Assembly: GCA_016190445.1 (NCBI GenBank)
Contig: JACPQL010000011.1
Location: 1-64,000 of the forward strand
Length of the DNA stretch: 64,000 nucleotides
Reading direction: 5' to 3'
Source of the DNA: Chloroflexota bacterium
GTDB taxonomy: Bacteria > Chloroflexota > Dehalococcoidia > Lucifugimonadales > JACPQL01
The notes below the pieces were generated by a model. That model was not told where the DNA came from. It ran no database searches and saw only the letters and a program-made list of their open reading frames with translations. Position numbers and translations under genes: made by a program. Each line of letters starts with the position of its first letter. Position 1 is the first letter of the stretch. Below are positions 45,808 through 55,207 of this stretch, in pieces.

Positions 45808-47706
45808 GTGGACTGGTTCCGCAGGCTCGGGCTTCAAAGACGCATCATGCTCTACGTCGCCGTAGGGCTTGCGCTGATGTTTGTTATTGGAGCCTACGTG
45901 GGCTTCCTGGCCATCCGCCAGGCGACGGAGCTAGTGTACCAGGAGCGCCTGGGCACCGCCTTCACCACCGCCACAATCCTGGAGCTTAACCTACAGGACC
46001 TGGCCCATGATGTGAAGTCCGCGCGAAGCCAATTACTCAAGGCAGCTTCCCCGCAAGACCTGGAAGAGATAGGGAGCGACCTACTCGCCCGGGTATCGGC
46101 CGCCGAGGAGTTTCCATTTTTCCACGCAGAAAATCTCTGGCTGATAGACTGGGGACGCGGGACCCAGCTTGCTGTACCCGCTTCCGGCGAGGCGGCGCAG
46201 ATGTCTTTGCCTGTGAGCACACTGAGCACTATTCAAGAGCTGTCCCTTCTCGCGCCACTGGGCTCTTCAACAAGCACATCCTTCGGCACCTTTGCTGTGC
46301 CGGTGAAAGACGCCTCTGACAGCTTGCGCTGGACGGTGGTCCTACAGCTAGCTGCCATGCACCGAGACGAACCTTACATTGTGTCCCTTTCCTCTTCCAA
46401 TACAACCCCCCAGGGAACACCGGAGAAGGAGGCGTTGGCGAACATTTATGGCCTGGAGGTGCTGGGTCCGGATGGCACAGTAGCGCTTTCTAGAAAGGGG
46501 GGAACGGCGCCAGGCAAACCCAGCCCCCATTGGCGTCTCCTCCAGCAAGAAGCGCCAGAAACCATGGCACCTTTTGTTTTCCTGCATAAACCCCAAAAGG
46601 ACCAGAAGTTTGCCCCCCACGTGATTGCGGCGGTGCCCCTCACCTCTGGCCCCTTCTGGGTCATTCTAGAGCAGCGGGAGGACGTGGCACTGGCCCTACC
46701 CATCCGGCTGCGACAACGCCTTATCCTGTTTGCTGGCCTTGGTTTTGTAGCTACAATGCTGGTGACCTGGGTTACCACCCGCCACGTGGTAACGCCAACG
46801 GAGCGCCTGACGGTAGCGGCCAGGCTCATAGCCGAAGGGAAGGTGGAAACCCCCATTACAGTGGCGGCCCAGGACGAGATCGGAACGCTGGCCGAAAGCC
46901 TGGAGATCATGCGCCGCCGCTTGCAGGCCTGGGGATCGGAGCTGGAGAAGCAGGTCCGGGAGCGGACTGCGGAGCTGGAGGAGAGGAACCGGGACCTTCA
47001 GACGCTTTACCATACACTCCAGCGGAATGACGAGCAGCTCCGTACCCTGCTGGGAAAGGTGCTCAGCGCGCAGGAGGATGAGCGCCGGCGGGTGTCTCGG
47101 GAGCTTCACGACGGGATAGGCCAGGCCCTTTCAGCCCTGACCCTGGGACTGGAAAGATTGGCCCATGCCAGGCCCGACCAGTGGCCACAACTGGAAGAGC
47201 ACGTGGAGAGGCTGAGGGGAGTTGCAACGGATACACTAGCCGACCTGCGGAGGCTGACCATCGCGCTACGTCCCGCAGCCCTGGATGACCTGGGGCTTGT
47301 GCCAGCCATTCGCCGCTACGCGGAGCTTTACCTTGGGGACGCCGGCATACAGTTTGATGTCCAAGAGGAGAGGCTGGACACCCGGCTGGCCCGTCCTCTG
47401 GAGACGGTCATCTACAGGGTGGTGCAAGAGGCCATCAACAACATCTCGAGGCACAGCGATGCAACGCAGGCCACGATCCGTCTTCGGGCCACCGAGGACG
47501 CCGTTGCCGTGACAGTGGAAGACAACGGCAAAGGGTTCGATCCAACCCTTGTATCCTCGGAGCAGGGCATGGGGCTCCAGGGGATGCAGGAGCGGGCATC
47601 CCTGACTGGGGGGAAGCTCACGGTGGACAGCCAGCCCGGCAATGGAACGAGGGTGCATCTGGAGATACCGCTTTCGAGAAGGGCGGAAGGACCCACCGAT
47701 GCCTAA
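45808..47706 (+). CDS. Membrane sensor histidine kinase (NarX/LuxR-coupled type) with HAMP domain
   Basis: 632 residues from GTG 45808 (GGGGGAG upstream). One N-terminal helix (IMLYVAVGLALMFVIGAYVGFLAI, written in parts) and a second near residue 300 (LILFAGLGFVATMLVTWV) enclose a large extracytoplasmic sensor domain (about 40-295). HAMP follows, with a coiled coil (LEKQVRERTAELEERNRDL). The HisKA_3 helix has the phospho-accepting His in SRELHDGIGQALSALTLG. The ATPase domain has VQEAINNISRHSDA, EDNGKGFDP and MQERASLTGG. It overlaps its response-regulator gene by eight bases. Confidence 0.94.
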   Translation: MDWFRRLGLQRRIMLYVAVGLALMFVIGAYVGFLAIRQATELVYQERLGTAFTTATILELNLQDLAHDVKSARSQLLKAASPQDLEEIGSDLLARVSAAEEFPFFHAENLWLIDWGRGTQLAVPASGEAAQMSLPVSTLSTIQELSLLAPLGSSTSTSFGTFAVPVKDASDSLRWTVVLQLAAMHRDEPYIVSLSSSNTTPQGTPEKEALANIYGLEVLGPDGTVALSRKGGTAPGKPSPHWRLLQQEAPETMAPFVFLHKPQKDQKFAPHVIAAVPLTSGPFWVILEQREDVALALPIRLRQRLILFAGLGFVATMLVTWVTTRHVVTPTERLTVAARLIAEGKVETPITVAAQDEIGTLAESLEIMRRRLQAWGSELEKQVRERTAELEERNRDLQTLYHTLQRNDEQLRTLLGKVLSAQEDERRRVSRELHDGIGQALSALTLGLERLAHARPDQWPQLEEHVERLRGVATDTLADLRRLTIALRPAALDDLGLVPAIRRYAELYLGDAGIQFDVQEERLDTRLARPLETVIYRVVQEAINNISRHSDATQATIRLRATEDAVAVTVEDNGKGFDPTLVSSEQGMGLQGMQERASLTGGKLTVDSQPGNGTRVHLEIPLSRRAEGPTDA

Positions 47707-48340
47707 AGCAAAGGTACTGCTGGTGGACGACCACGCGGTGGTGAGGATGGGCGTGCGCGCCTTGCTGGAAGCCGAGGAGGACTTCGAGGTGGTGGGAGAG
47801 GCTGGCTCTGGCCTCGAAGCCCTGGAGGGGGTCAGGCGTTTGAGCCCTGACTTTGTACTCATGGATATCACGCTGCCAGATATGAACGGCCTTGAGGCAA
47901 TGGCCAAGATCAAAGAGGCCGCCCTCGGAACCCGGGTGGTGATTCTGACCATGCACGAGGACCAGGACTACTTCTTCCGGGCCATCCAGGCGGGCGCTGA
48001 CGGATACGTGGCAAAGGGCGGCGGCTCAGAGAACATCCTGGCCGCCTTGCGGGCCGTGCGTGAGAACGGGGTCTTCCTCTACCCCTCCCTGGCCAAGTCC
48101 CTGGTCGCCGAGTACATGCAAAAGGGAGAGACTTCTCAAGAGAAGAGCCTCAGCGACCGGGAGCTTGAGGTGCTGCGCCTCATTGGGGAGGGCCTGGGCA
48201 ACAAAGAGATAGCCTCCCGGCTGGGCATCAGCGTAGCCACAGCCCAGACCTACCGCACCCGCATCATGGAGAAGCTGGGGCTTCACACCGTGGCCGAGCT
48301 TATACGCTACGCCATCCGCAAGGGAATTATCCGGCCCTAG
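47699..48340 (+). CDS. NarL/LuxR-family response regulator
   Basis: 213 residues from ATG 47699, overlapping the kinase stop by eight bases (GAAGGA upstream). The receiver domain has LLVDDHAVVRMG, the phospho-acceptor Asp in FVLMDITLPDMNGLEA (about residue 55), and Lys in GYVAKGGG. The C-terminal LuxR HTH runs from LSDRELEVLRLIGEGLGNKE to LGLHTVAELIRYAIRKGII. It is translationally coupled to its kinase. The TAG stop is also the first three bases of a dispersed repeat. Confidence 0.94.
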   Translation: MPKAKVLLVDDHAVVRMGVRALLEAEEDFEVVGEAGSGLEALEGVRRLSPDFVLMDITLPDMNGLEAMAKIKEAALGTRVVILTMHEDQDYFFRAIQAGADGYVAKGGGSENILAALRAVRENGVFLYPSLAKSLVAEYMQKGETSQEKSLSDRELEVLRLIGEGLGNKEIASRLGISVATAQTYRTRIMEKLGLHTVAELIRYAIRKGIIRP

Positions 48341-48372
48341 CAGGGTTCTGAGAAACCCCTTCGACCATCCTC
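48338..48372 (+). repeat. Family A repeat end overlapping the regulator's stop codon
   Basis: TAGCAGGGTTCTGAGAAAC then CCCTTCGACCATCC matches the 40112 element end at most of 35 positions by eye. The repeat's TAG is used as the stop codon. I cannot identify the other end with confidence; a truncated copy is likely. Confidence 0.6.
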
Positions 48373-48447
48373 CCTTTCCTTTCCCAAGGGATCGCACGAG
48401 GCCGGGTCAATAAGCGTCGGCGAGTTGGCCGAGTCTCCACATGCCAA

Positions 48448-49305
48448 CTACGTGGTCAAGCGCCCGAGGGTTTGCAGCAACTGGTCAACGTTTATGGGCT
48501 TGCTCAGGATCGCGTCTATGCCCTGGGGTTTCCCGCCCGACGCCGTAAGCTGTCCTGCAAACCCGCTGACAAGGATTACCGGCATGGCAGGAGCTATCTG
48601 CTTGGCAACGCTTGCCAGGCCAATGCCGTCCATCTCTGGCATTGCCAGGTCTGTCACCAAGGCATCGAACCTGCCAGTGCGAAGCTTCTCTACGGCTTGG
48701 CGGCCATCGGGCGCAGTCTCAGCGGCATGTAGTTTGCTGGTCAGGTATGCCACGATCGTTTGCAGAGGTACCGGCTCGTCATCCACCAAGAGGACCCGCA
48801 GAGGGCGTGTGGGTGCAGGTACCAGGGTCCTGCCCCCACTGACCTCCTGTCGGGTGGGGACCGGGATTCGGATGGTAACTGTCGTTCCCTTGCCCACCTC
48901 GCTCCCGATGTTCATGTTACTCTGGTGCCGCTGGACCACGTCGTGGACCACCTTCAGCCCGAGGCCTGTCCCCCGAGGACCCTTGGTGGTAAAGAAAGGC
49001 TCAGTACAACGCCGCAGGACTTCGGCAGTCATGCCTACCCCCGTGTCTTTGACGCAGAGGAACACGTGACCCTCTTCAGAACGGGTGAGGATGGTTAGTC
49101 TCCCACCCGCAGGCATTGCGTCCACGGCATTGAAGATCAGGTTGGTCAGCACCTCCCGAAGTTCTATCTGGTCTCCCTGCACTGGGGGAATATCTTGCAA
49201 GCTGGTCTCAACGGCGATGGTGGTGCCGCTGGCCTGGGCCTGAGTCCTCCAGCGGGGCTCCGACAGGGATATGGCCTCATTTACCAGGCTGTTCAGTTCT
49301 GACAT
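48448..49305 (-). pseudogene. Truncated hybrid histidine kinase: ATPase plus receiver, no phospho-accepting domain
   Basis: 285 residues. It starts near the end of where a dimerisation domain would be. The HATPase domain has REVLTNLIFNAVDAM (N-box), DTGVGM (G1) and GTGLGLKVV (G2). A linker follows, then a receiver with DD near 175, phospho-acceptor Asp in DALVTDLAMPEMDG and Lys in LSKPINVDQ. The H-box, input domain and membrane segments are all missing. An in-frame TAA lies six codons before the ATG and no ribosome-binding site is visible. It is most simply the 3' part of a deleted gene, though a free ATPase-receiver protein is possible. Confidence 0.65.
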
Positions 49306-49375
49306 AGTTTGGTATTTTGTTTAAGCTTCCTCCCAAAAGGATGGGAGGATGGCGATGTCAGAGACAGAGGTGTCA

Positions 49376-49492
49376 ATGGTAGGTGATAGGTGGCGGGTTC
49401 ACGACGCCTTGTGGACGCGCGTTGAACCCCTTCTGCCACCTGAGCGGCTCCGTTCCCATCTGGCAAGCGTGTTCGTGCACAAATGGGTGTGA
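49376..49492 (+). pseudogene. Possible transposase N-terminal remnant
   Basis: A 38-codon open frame with VHDALWTRVEPLLPPERLRS. The W.RVEPLLPP pattern resembles the N-terminus of IS5-group (DUF4096) transposases. It then stops at TGA. No catalytic DDE region follows in any frame, and I see no clear terminal repeats. It is the only feature in the 627-bp gap between the truncated kinase and the hydrolase. The match is short and could be chance. Confidence 0.3.
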
Positions 49493-49932
49493 ATGGGAGC
49501 CTTCCTCGCGACGATTGGACTCGCGTTCACGGCGGACTTCCGCTGAAAAGCCTTGCGACCGTGCGGATATCGGCGACGGCTTGACGGCCTCCTCAGACAT
49601 CGTTGCCACACCGTCGCCCATCCGGCCTTGGTGGGGGCATTGGAGTGACGCCGCTCGGAGGCCGTCAATCAGGAAAACTGCCACGGCTACCTAATGGTGC
49701 TACGCTGGCAAGTGCAGTGTACTGCTTCTGCACGGTGCGGTGGACCTCTGGGGACAGTGCCGGGACTTTCTGCGCCTTGACCTTGCATCCAGGCTCACGG
49801 TCCTCTTGTGGCCAGGCAGTAATCCAACCGCTGGCCGCCCTCCTCAGGGGACTCGAACTCGCGGGTCCATAAAGTAGTCCTTGCGGCAAGCCCGTCCAGG
49901 TCGTATTCTAGGGGCCGCGCAAGGAGGTGCCC

Positions 49933-50742
49933 ATGCCCTACTTTGAGAGCGACGGCGCACGGCTGCACTATGAGGACGCCGATTTCACTGACCCATGGCG
50001 TGCCCCGGCGCCAGCAGTCCTGCTTCAGCACGGCTTCGCCCGCAACGGGCGCTTCTGGTACGCGTGGGTGCCGCTTCTGGCCCGATGGTACCGGGTGGTG
50101 CGCCCCGATCTTCGGGGGATGGGCGGGTCCACCATGCCACCGGAGGAGTTCCGCCCTGACCTGGACACCTTTGTGGGGGACATCCTCCACCTGCTGGACC
50201 ACCTGGGAGTGCATCAGGTGACCTACGTAGGCGAGTCCTTCGGGGGGCTGGTGGGGCTGAAGCTGGCCCATGACCATCCGCAGCGTGTCCGCGCCCTGGT
50301 CCTGGTGAACACGCCGTGCCGTCTATCCGACGACTGGCGCCGCGACATGCGCTCCGACTGGGGGGGCGCGGCTGCCACGGTGGGCGACTGGTCTCGCCGC
50401 ACCCTGGCCATGCGCCTGGACCCGGACCGGTCCTCGCCAGGCCTCCAGGATTGGTACGTCCGGGAGATGGACAAGACCAACCCGGAGGTGGCGCGCAAGC
50501 TCCAGGCTTACCTGAGCACCCTGGACTTCACATCACACCTGAAGGACGTGCGGGTGCCTGCTCTGCTCATCAGCGGTTCCAAAAGCCCCACCTCCCGCAT
50601 TGACCAGCAGCACCTAATGCAGCGGGAGATGCCCCACGCAGAGCTGGCAGTGTTTGAGGACGTGGGGCATGGCGTGAACGTGGTGGAGCCTGAGCGGTGC
50701 GTGGAGCGGGTGGTCCGGTTCCTTGAGGGCCTGCCGAAGTAG
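49933..50742 (+). CDS. Alpha/beta-fold hydrolase
   Basis: 269 residues from ATG 49933, with AAGGAGG five bases upstream. HGFARNG provides the oxyanion hole and VGESFGGLVGLKLA the nucleophile elbow (Ser near residue 98). The acid is likely the Asp in MQREMPHAELAVFEDVGHG or in ISGSKSPT, and GHGVNVV provides the His. The cap domain lies at about 130-200. It belongs with 3-oxoadipate enol-lactone hydrolase-like and related esterases. The TAG stop begins another repeat. Confidence 0.9.
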   Translation: MPYFESDGARLHYEDADFTDPWRAPAPAVLLQHGFARNGRFWYAWVPLLARWYRVVRPDLRGMGGSTMPPEEFRPDLDTFVGDILHLLDHLGVHQVTYVGESFGGLVGLKLAHDHPQRVRALVLVNTPCRLSDDWRRDMRSDWGGAAATVGDWSRRTLAMRLDPDRSSPGLQDWYVREMDKTNPEVARKLQAYLSTLDFTSHLKDVRVPALLISGSKSPTSRIDQQHLMQREMPHAELAVFEDVGHGVNVVEPERCVERVVRFLEGLPK

Positions 50743-50927
50743 AGCTGGTTGCAAAAGTCAGCTTGGCTGGGCGCCTTTTTCGCCTTGAAAAGCAGACCTG
50801 TTCTTTCCCACCCGCCCGCCCTTGGTATGTTTTTGAGTTTGAGGGGACACCCCTCAAACTCCCCAGGAGGGGGCAAAGCCCTCTGCACCCCCTGTAGGGC
50901 AGTTCCGACTTTTGCGACAGCCGCCGG
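50740..50927. repeat. Inverted-repeat element starting at the hydrolase stop codon
   Basis: Left end TAGAGCTGGTTGCAAAAGTC (50740) and right end GACTTTTGCGACAGCC (about 50909-50924) are inverted with a few mismatches. In between are GAGTTTGAGGGG/CCCCTCAAACTC and AGGGGGCAAAGCCCTCT hairpins. No coding capacity. The TAG of the left end is the gene's stop codon. Confidence 0.65.
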
Positions 50928-50947
50928 TACGGGAGGCCTCGGCCAGA

Positions 50948-51748
50948 TTACGGACGACTGCGTGGGCGGCGCTCCTCCCCTACCCTATTCCTTAGCACAC
51001 CCACTCCCTCCACATCCACCTCAACCACGTCCCCGCGATTCATGTTCTCAGGCGCGCCCGTCGTCCCCGACCAGATGATGTCGCCGGGCTTCAGCGTGAC
51101 CCACTGGCTGATGTAGCTTACCAGCGTGCCAAAGTCGAAGTGCATGTCCCGGGTGTTGGCCCGCTGGACCTCCCTGCCATTCAGTCGCACCACCATGTAG
51201 CTGCCGCGCCGGGGGTCGAACTCCGTCTCTATCCAAGGTCCAATGGGAGAGAAAGTATCGGCGGCCTTGGCACGCCAGAAGGACCGGTCAGCTCGCTGCC
51301 ATCCCCGCTCACTCACGTCGTTGCCGCACGTGTAGCCAAGGATACAGGCCCACCCCTCCTCGGAGGAGACACGTCTGGCCCTGCGGCCGATCACCGCCAG
51401 GCACTCGCCCTCATACTGGATTCCTGCCTGCGAGTCGTAGGGGATGACGATGGTATCCTCCGGCCCGATCAGCGCGTTCACGCCCTTGTGCCAGGGATTC
51501 GGCGTCTCCGCCATCCTGGTCTGCCCGGTGATGCCTGAAGCATGCGCCAGGTGTTCGGCGAAGTTCAGCCCCGGGCCGAACATCTGGGAGGGCACTACGG
51601 GTGCCAGAAGCTTGACCTCGCCGAGCGGGTAGCGGGACCCTGTGGGCTGGGACCGACCGAATATGCTGCCCCGTACCTCCGCGACCTCATTGCCTTCCAC
51701 GATGCCATACCTTGTACGCGCCCCATGCCTGAAGCGAGCAATGCGCAT
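50948..51748 (-). CDS. Fumarylacetoacetate hydrolase (FAH) family protein
   Basis: 266 residues from ATG 51748, with GGGAGGTGG just upstream. The ORF's earlier codons lie in the intergenic region. FAH-type C-terminal domain: metal ligands Glu/Glu in QYEGECLAVIG and Asp in YTCGNDVSERGWQ, with KAADTFSPIGPWI, NGREVQRANTRDM, VTLKPGDIIWSGTTGAP and GDVVEVDVEGVGVLRN. Members hydrolyse or decarboxylate 2-keto-dioates from ring cleavage. It diverges from the LLM-type oxidoreductase gene across a 182-bp region. Confidence 0.94.
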   Translation of the reverse strand: MRIARFRHGARTRYGIVEGNEVAEVRGSIFGRSQPTGSRYPLGEVKLLAPVVPSQMFGPGLNFAEHLAHASGITGQTRMAETPNPWHKGVNALIGPEDTIVIPYDSQAGIQYEGECLAVIGRRARRVSSEEGWACILGYTCGNDVSERGWQRADRSFWRAKAADTFSPIGPWIETEFDPRRGSYMVVRLNGREVQRANTRDMHFDFGTLVSYISQWVTLKPGDIIWSGTTGAPENMNRGDVVEVDVEGVGVLRNRVGEERRPRSRP

Positions 51749-51930
51749 GGCCACCTCCCGTTTGTGGTGAGCGTGTCGGGGGCATTCTACACCCTCGGGC
51801 ACGGGCCTCGCAGTCTGGCCTGCACGCTTTCCCTCAAGGGATTTGTTGGCAAGCGCCAATCGGCTTGGATTGCGGGCGATGGGCCTGGTTGGCTACAATG
51901 GCGCTGTCCGTTGCCAGGGAGGGCTGAAGG

Positions 51931-52974
51931 ATGAAGTTCATGTTCTTTGTGGCCAACCAGTTCCTTCCCCACGAGTCCTACACCACCAAGATCCAGGAGT
52001 GCGTGGAGCAGGTGAGGATCGCGCGAGACGCTGGGTTCGACATGGTCTCGATGGGACAGCACTTCCTGGCGGTGCCATACCAGATGCCGCAGCCGGTGCC
52101 CTTCGCCGCGCGACTCGCAGCAGAGACGGGCGACATGCTGGTGGGCATAACCATCTTTCTGCTCCCGCTGCTCAACCCGGTCCAGGTAGCCGAAGAGGTG
52201 GCGACCCTGGATGGTATCACTGGAGGCCGCTTTGTCTTCGGCGCTGGCCTTGGGTACCGTGAGGAGGAGTACGCTTCGTTCCGGGTGGAGGTCAAGGAGC
52301 GCGTGCCCCGCATGATGGAGGCGCTGGAGGTCATAAAGCGGCTGTGGACGGAGGACGAGGTGGAGTTCCAAGGCCGGTTCTACACGGTGCCCAGAGTGAA
52401 GGTGTACACCAGGCCGGTGCAGAAGCCCCACCCGCCCATATGGATAGCTGCCAACTCCGATTCGGCGGTTGCCAGGGTGGGGAGCGTGGGCGCGTCGTGG
52501 ATCATCAACCCCCACGCTACGGTGACCACCGTGGAGCGCCAGTTGCAGCTTTACCACCAGGCCCGCTCAGAAGCTGGACATCCGATGCCTGCGTACCTGC
52601 CCATGCTGCGAGAGGTCTTTGTGGATGAGGACAGGGACCGTGCGTGGAAGGAGGCTGCGCCGTACGTCGGCGAAAAGTACGCGACCTACGCCGCGTGGGG
52701 CCAGGACAAGGTAATGCCAGGTCAAGAGAGCTTCCATGTGGCGCTTCAGTCGCTGGCGAAAGACCGGTTCATCATCGGGACGCCCGAGGATTTCGTGCGG
52801 GAGGTACAAAGGTACGAGGAGCGTCTGGGGGTCAACATGATTGGCCTGCGAATGCAGTGGCCAGGCATGGCCCACGAGAAGGTCCTTCGCCAGTTAGAGC
52901 TGTTCAAGACCCGAATCATCCCCGAGTTCAGACGGCTCCGCCCGCGAGACGATGCTCCCCATGTTCGGAGTTGA
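51931..52974 (+). CDS. Luciferase-like (LLM class) flavin-dependent oxidoreductase
   Basis: 347 residues. An alpha/beta barrel with LLM markers: VRIARDAGFDMVSMGQHF, TGDMLVGITIFLLPLLNPVQVAEEVATLD, and GRFVFGAGLGYREEEYASF. HPPIWIAANSDSAVARVG lies in the F420/FMN region and GTPEDFVREVQRYEERLGV near the end. It could be an FMNH2-dependent monooxygenase or F420-dependent. A ribosome-binding region GGGAGG is upstream. The MmgE/PrpD gene follows after 76 bp, in the same direction. Many such genes are typical of SAR202-like Chloroflexota. Confidence 0.92.
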   Translation: MKFMFFVANQFLPHESYTTKIQECVEQVRIARDAGFDMVSMGQHFLAVPYQMPQPVPFAARLAAETGDMLVGITIFLLPLLNPVQVAEEVATLDGITGGRFVFGAGLGYREEEYASFRVEVKERVPRMMEALEVIKRLWTEDEVEFQGRFYTVPRVKVYTRPVQKPHPPIWIAANSDSAVARVGSVGASWIINPHATVTTVERQLQLYHQARSEAGHPMPAYLPMLREVFVDEDRDRAWKEAAPYVGEKYATYAAWGQDKVMPGQESFHVALQSLAKDRFIIGTPEDFVREVQRYEERLGVNMIGLRMQWPGMAHEKVLRQLELFKTRIIPEFRRLRPRDDAPHVRS

Positions 52975-53050
52975 CCCAGTCATGCCCGCGACCCGGCCAT
53001 GGGAAGGTCCGTGGCCTTTTGGCAAGGTAGCCTGAAAGGAGCGCGACCGG

Positions 53051-54415
53051 ATGGACACGATAGTGGACTACCTGAGTTCGTACGCGGTGGATATGAGCTA
53101 TGACAGCCTGCCCAAAGAGGTTGTACACAGGGCCAAGCAGATCACGGTGGACGCGCTGGGATGCGGGCTGGGGGCTTTCAACACGGATGCAGGCAGGATA
53201 GTGCGAGAGGTGGCCTCAGCGGTGACGCTGAAACAGCACGGGGCCACCATACTGGGGACCGGCCACAAGACGACAGCGGACCTGGCGGCCTTTGCCAACG
53301 GTACCATGGTGCGCTATCTGGACTTCAACGACGCCTACATGGGAAGCGACGCTGGCCATCCCAGCGACCAGATACCCATCATCCTGGCGGCGGCGGAAGC
53401 CGCGGGCGCCGACGGCAGGACCACTGTGGCCGGCATTGTGCTGGCCTACGAGGTACAGTGCCGTCTCGTGGACGCCGCCTCTATCCGTCCACGGGGGTGG
53501 GACCAGGGCACGTATGGCGGCATCGCCTCCGCGGCGGGAGTGGCAAGGGTGATGGGCCTTAGCAAAAGAGAGGCCTACAACGCCATATCCCTGGCTGCCA
53601 CCACCAGCGTCGCCCTCGGGCAGGCGCGATACGGCACCTTATCCATGTGGAAGGGAGCGGCCGTGCCCTACGCGGGGCGCACTGGAGTGTTCGCTTGTCT
53701 GCTGGCACAGAGAGGCATGACCGGGCCCGACCCTGCCTTCCAAGGGAAGGCGGGCTTCTTTGCCGCTGTGGTGGAACGGCCCTTCACTCTGGGACCCTTT
53801 GGGGGCGGTGGACACGCTTACAAGATCATGGAGAGCCGCATCAAGCGGTTCCCATCGGGGTACCACTCGCAGGCGGTAGCGGAGGCGGCGCTGGCACTGA
53901 GGCCCAAGATAGGGAGGCCGGAGGACGTGAGGGAGATACTGCTGGAGATACACCATCACGCGATAGATGTCATGGCTGGCGACGAAGAGAAGTGGAAGCC
54001 CGCCACGCGGGAGACGGCAGACCACAGCATTCCCTTCGTCATCGCCATGGCCCTCACCTACGGCGATATCCGGCTGGAAGACTACGAGGAGGGGCGCTAC
54101 CTGGACCCCGGGATACGCGAGACCATGTCCAAGGTGAAGGTGCGCGAGAGCGAGGAGTCCAACCGGGCCTGGCCCGAGGCCACTCTCACCGACCTGGCGG
54201 TGACGATGAGGGATGGCTCAAGGCACGCGCTTCGGGTCTCCTATCACCGAGGCCACTACAAAAACCCCATGACCGACCAAGAGCTGGAGGCCAAGTTCCG
54301 CTCCCTGGCCAACAAGGTGCTGCCGCCTCGGCAAATCTCCGCTGCGCTGGAGTGCATGTGGCACCTCGAGGATGCGAAGGACATCGGCAGCCTGATGGCG
54401 TCGCTGAAGGCGTAG
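53051..54415 (+). CDS. MmgE/PrpD family protein (2-methylcitrate dehydratase-like)
   Basis: 454 residues, normal length, ATG with AAGGAG nine bases upstream. The all-helical domain holds the family motif FANGTMVRYLDFNDAY near residue 83 and GHPSDQIPIILAAAEAAGADG; a later GGGHAYKIMESRIKRFPSGYHSQAVAEAAL near 255 is also typical. The C-terminal domain has KVKVRESEESNRAWPEATLTDLAV. Members include 2-methylcitrate dehydratase, cis-aconitate decarboxylase and iminodisuccinate epimerase. With no prpB/prpC nearby, the substrate is open; a tricarboxylate or amino dicarboxylate is likely. Confidence 0.92.
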   Translation: MDTIVDYLSSYAVDMSYDSLPKEVVHRAKQITVDALGCGLGAFNTDAGRIVREVASAVTLKQHGATILGTGHKTTADLAAFANGTMVRYLDFNDAYMGSDAGHPSDQIPIILAAAEAAGADGRTTVAGIVLAYEVQCRLVDAASIRPRGWDQGTYGGIASAAGVARVMGLSKREAYNAISLAATTSVALGQARYGTLSMWKGAAVPYAGRTGVFACLLAQRGMTGPDPAFQGKAGFFAAVVERPFTLGPFGGGGHAYKIMESRIKRFPSGYHSQAVAEAALALRPKIGRPEDVREILLEIHHHAIDVMAGDEEKWKPATRETADHSIPFVIAMALTYGDIRLEDYEEGRYLDPGIRETMSKVKVRESEESNRAWPEATLTDLAVTMRDGSRHALRVSYHRGHYKNPMTDQELEAKFRSLANKVLPPRQISAALECMWHLEDAKDIGSLMASLKA

Positions 54416-54562
54416 CGCTCAGTCCTGCCAGTGCTTCAAAAGCAGCCTCTCCCTGCGGTGTAGGTCAGGCGGGGTTCGAGCGTGGGACCCTCTGCCTATG
54501 GGCGCCCGATCCTAAGAAACAAACCCAGTCTCATTCCCACGCAAGCGCGCGGTATATCCAGA

Positions 54563-55204
54563 CTATCGTATCTGTTCACCCAGGCTCCTCACGGCTGCCT
54601 GGAGCACCCCCTCGCCGACGACGTTCATCAGCGCAAGCCCAAGGGCTCGGGCCTTCGCAGCCTCTGGCATCTCGGAGTCGGCCAAGGCAGCCACCTCACG
54701 CGCCAGGCGCTCCTGTTCGTCCTGGGGAACGTTCTGCATGAGCACGAGGCAGTAAGCAGGAAGAGCCGCCTGGGCCTTTTCGAAAGACACGCCCTCCATG
54801 GCGCGGTCCACCGCCAGAGCACGCTGGGTGGCCCGGGTGCGGTCCACCTCCCTGTCCGCTGCCTGGAGAACGATCTGGAGCAATGCACTGGGACCGACTG
54901 AGACGTCCTGGTTGCCAGCTCGAACCGCGAAGACCGAAGACCTGAGCACCGCCACTGCCCCGAAGCCCGCCGCCAGGACCCAGCCCAGGGGGATGTCACC
55001 TCTATCCGTTGCCATGACCCAGCCGAGCTGCCGCGACAGAGCAAGGGCCGCCACGCCCGCAACCGCGTTCAGGACGATGTAGACGACGCCGGGCGGCGAT
55101 GTCGCCGCCCGGAAGGGTGCGTCTCGGTAACGAGAGACCAATTCCCCCAGCCCCACAAGACCCCCGATGAGGGTCACGACCACCCACGCCAGCCAAGGGG
55201 TCAT
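54563..55204 (-). CDS. Membrane protein of unknown function with cytoplasmic tail
   Basis: 213 residues. Three hydrophobic segments (LAWVVVTLIGGLVGLGEL; VVYIVLNAVAGVAALAL; WVLAAGFGAVAVLRSSVFAV) are followed by about 110 charged, helix-rich residues with a Tyr/Cys stretch PAYCLVLMQNVPQDEQERLA. No catalytic motif and no known family. It is the second gene of a pair, three bases after a small winged-helix gene, which suggests that gene controls or partners it. Confidence 0.75.
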   Translation of the reverse strand: MTPWLAWVVVTLIGGLVGLGELVSRYRDAPFRAATSPPGVVYIVLNAVAGVAALALSRQLGWVMATDRGDIPLGWVLAAGFGAVAVLRSSVFAVRAGNQDVSVGPSALLQIVLQAADREVDRTRATQRALAVDRAMEGVSFEKAQAALPAYCLVLMQNVPQDEQERLAREVAALADSEMPEAAKARALGLALMNVVGEGVLQAAVRSLGEQIR

Positions 55205-55207
55205 GGC

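Noticed and set aside
49383-49684. About 100-codon frames on both strands beside the truncated kinase
   Set aside because: Products are Ser/Arg-rich with no motif and mutually antisense; only the short WTRVEPLLPP frame resembles anything known.
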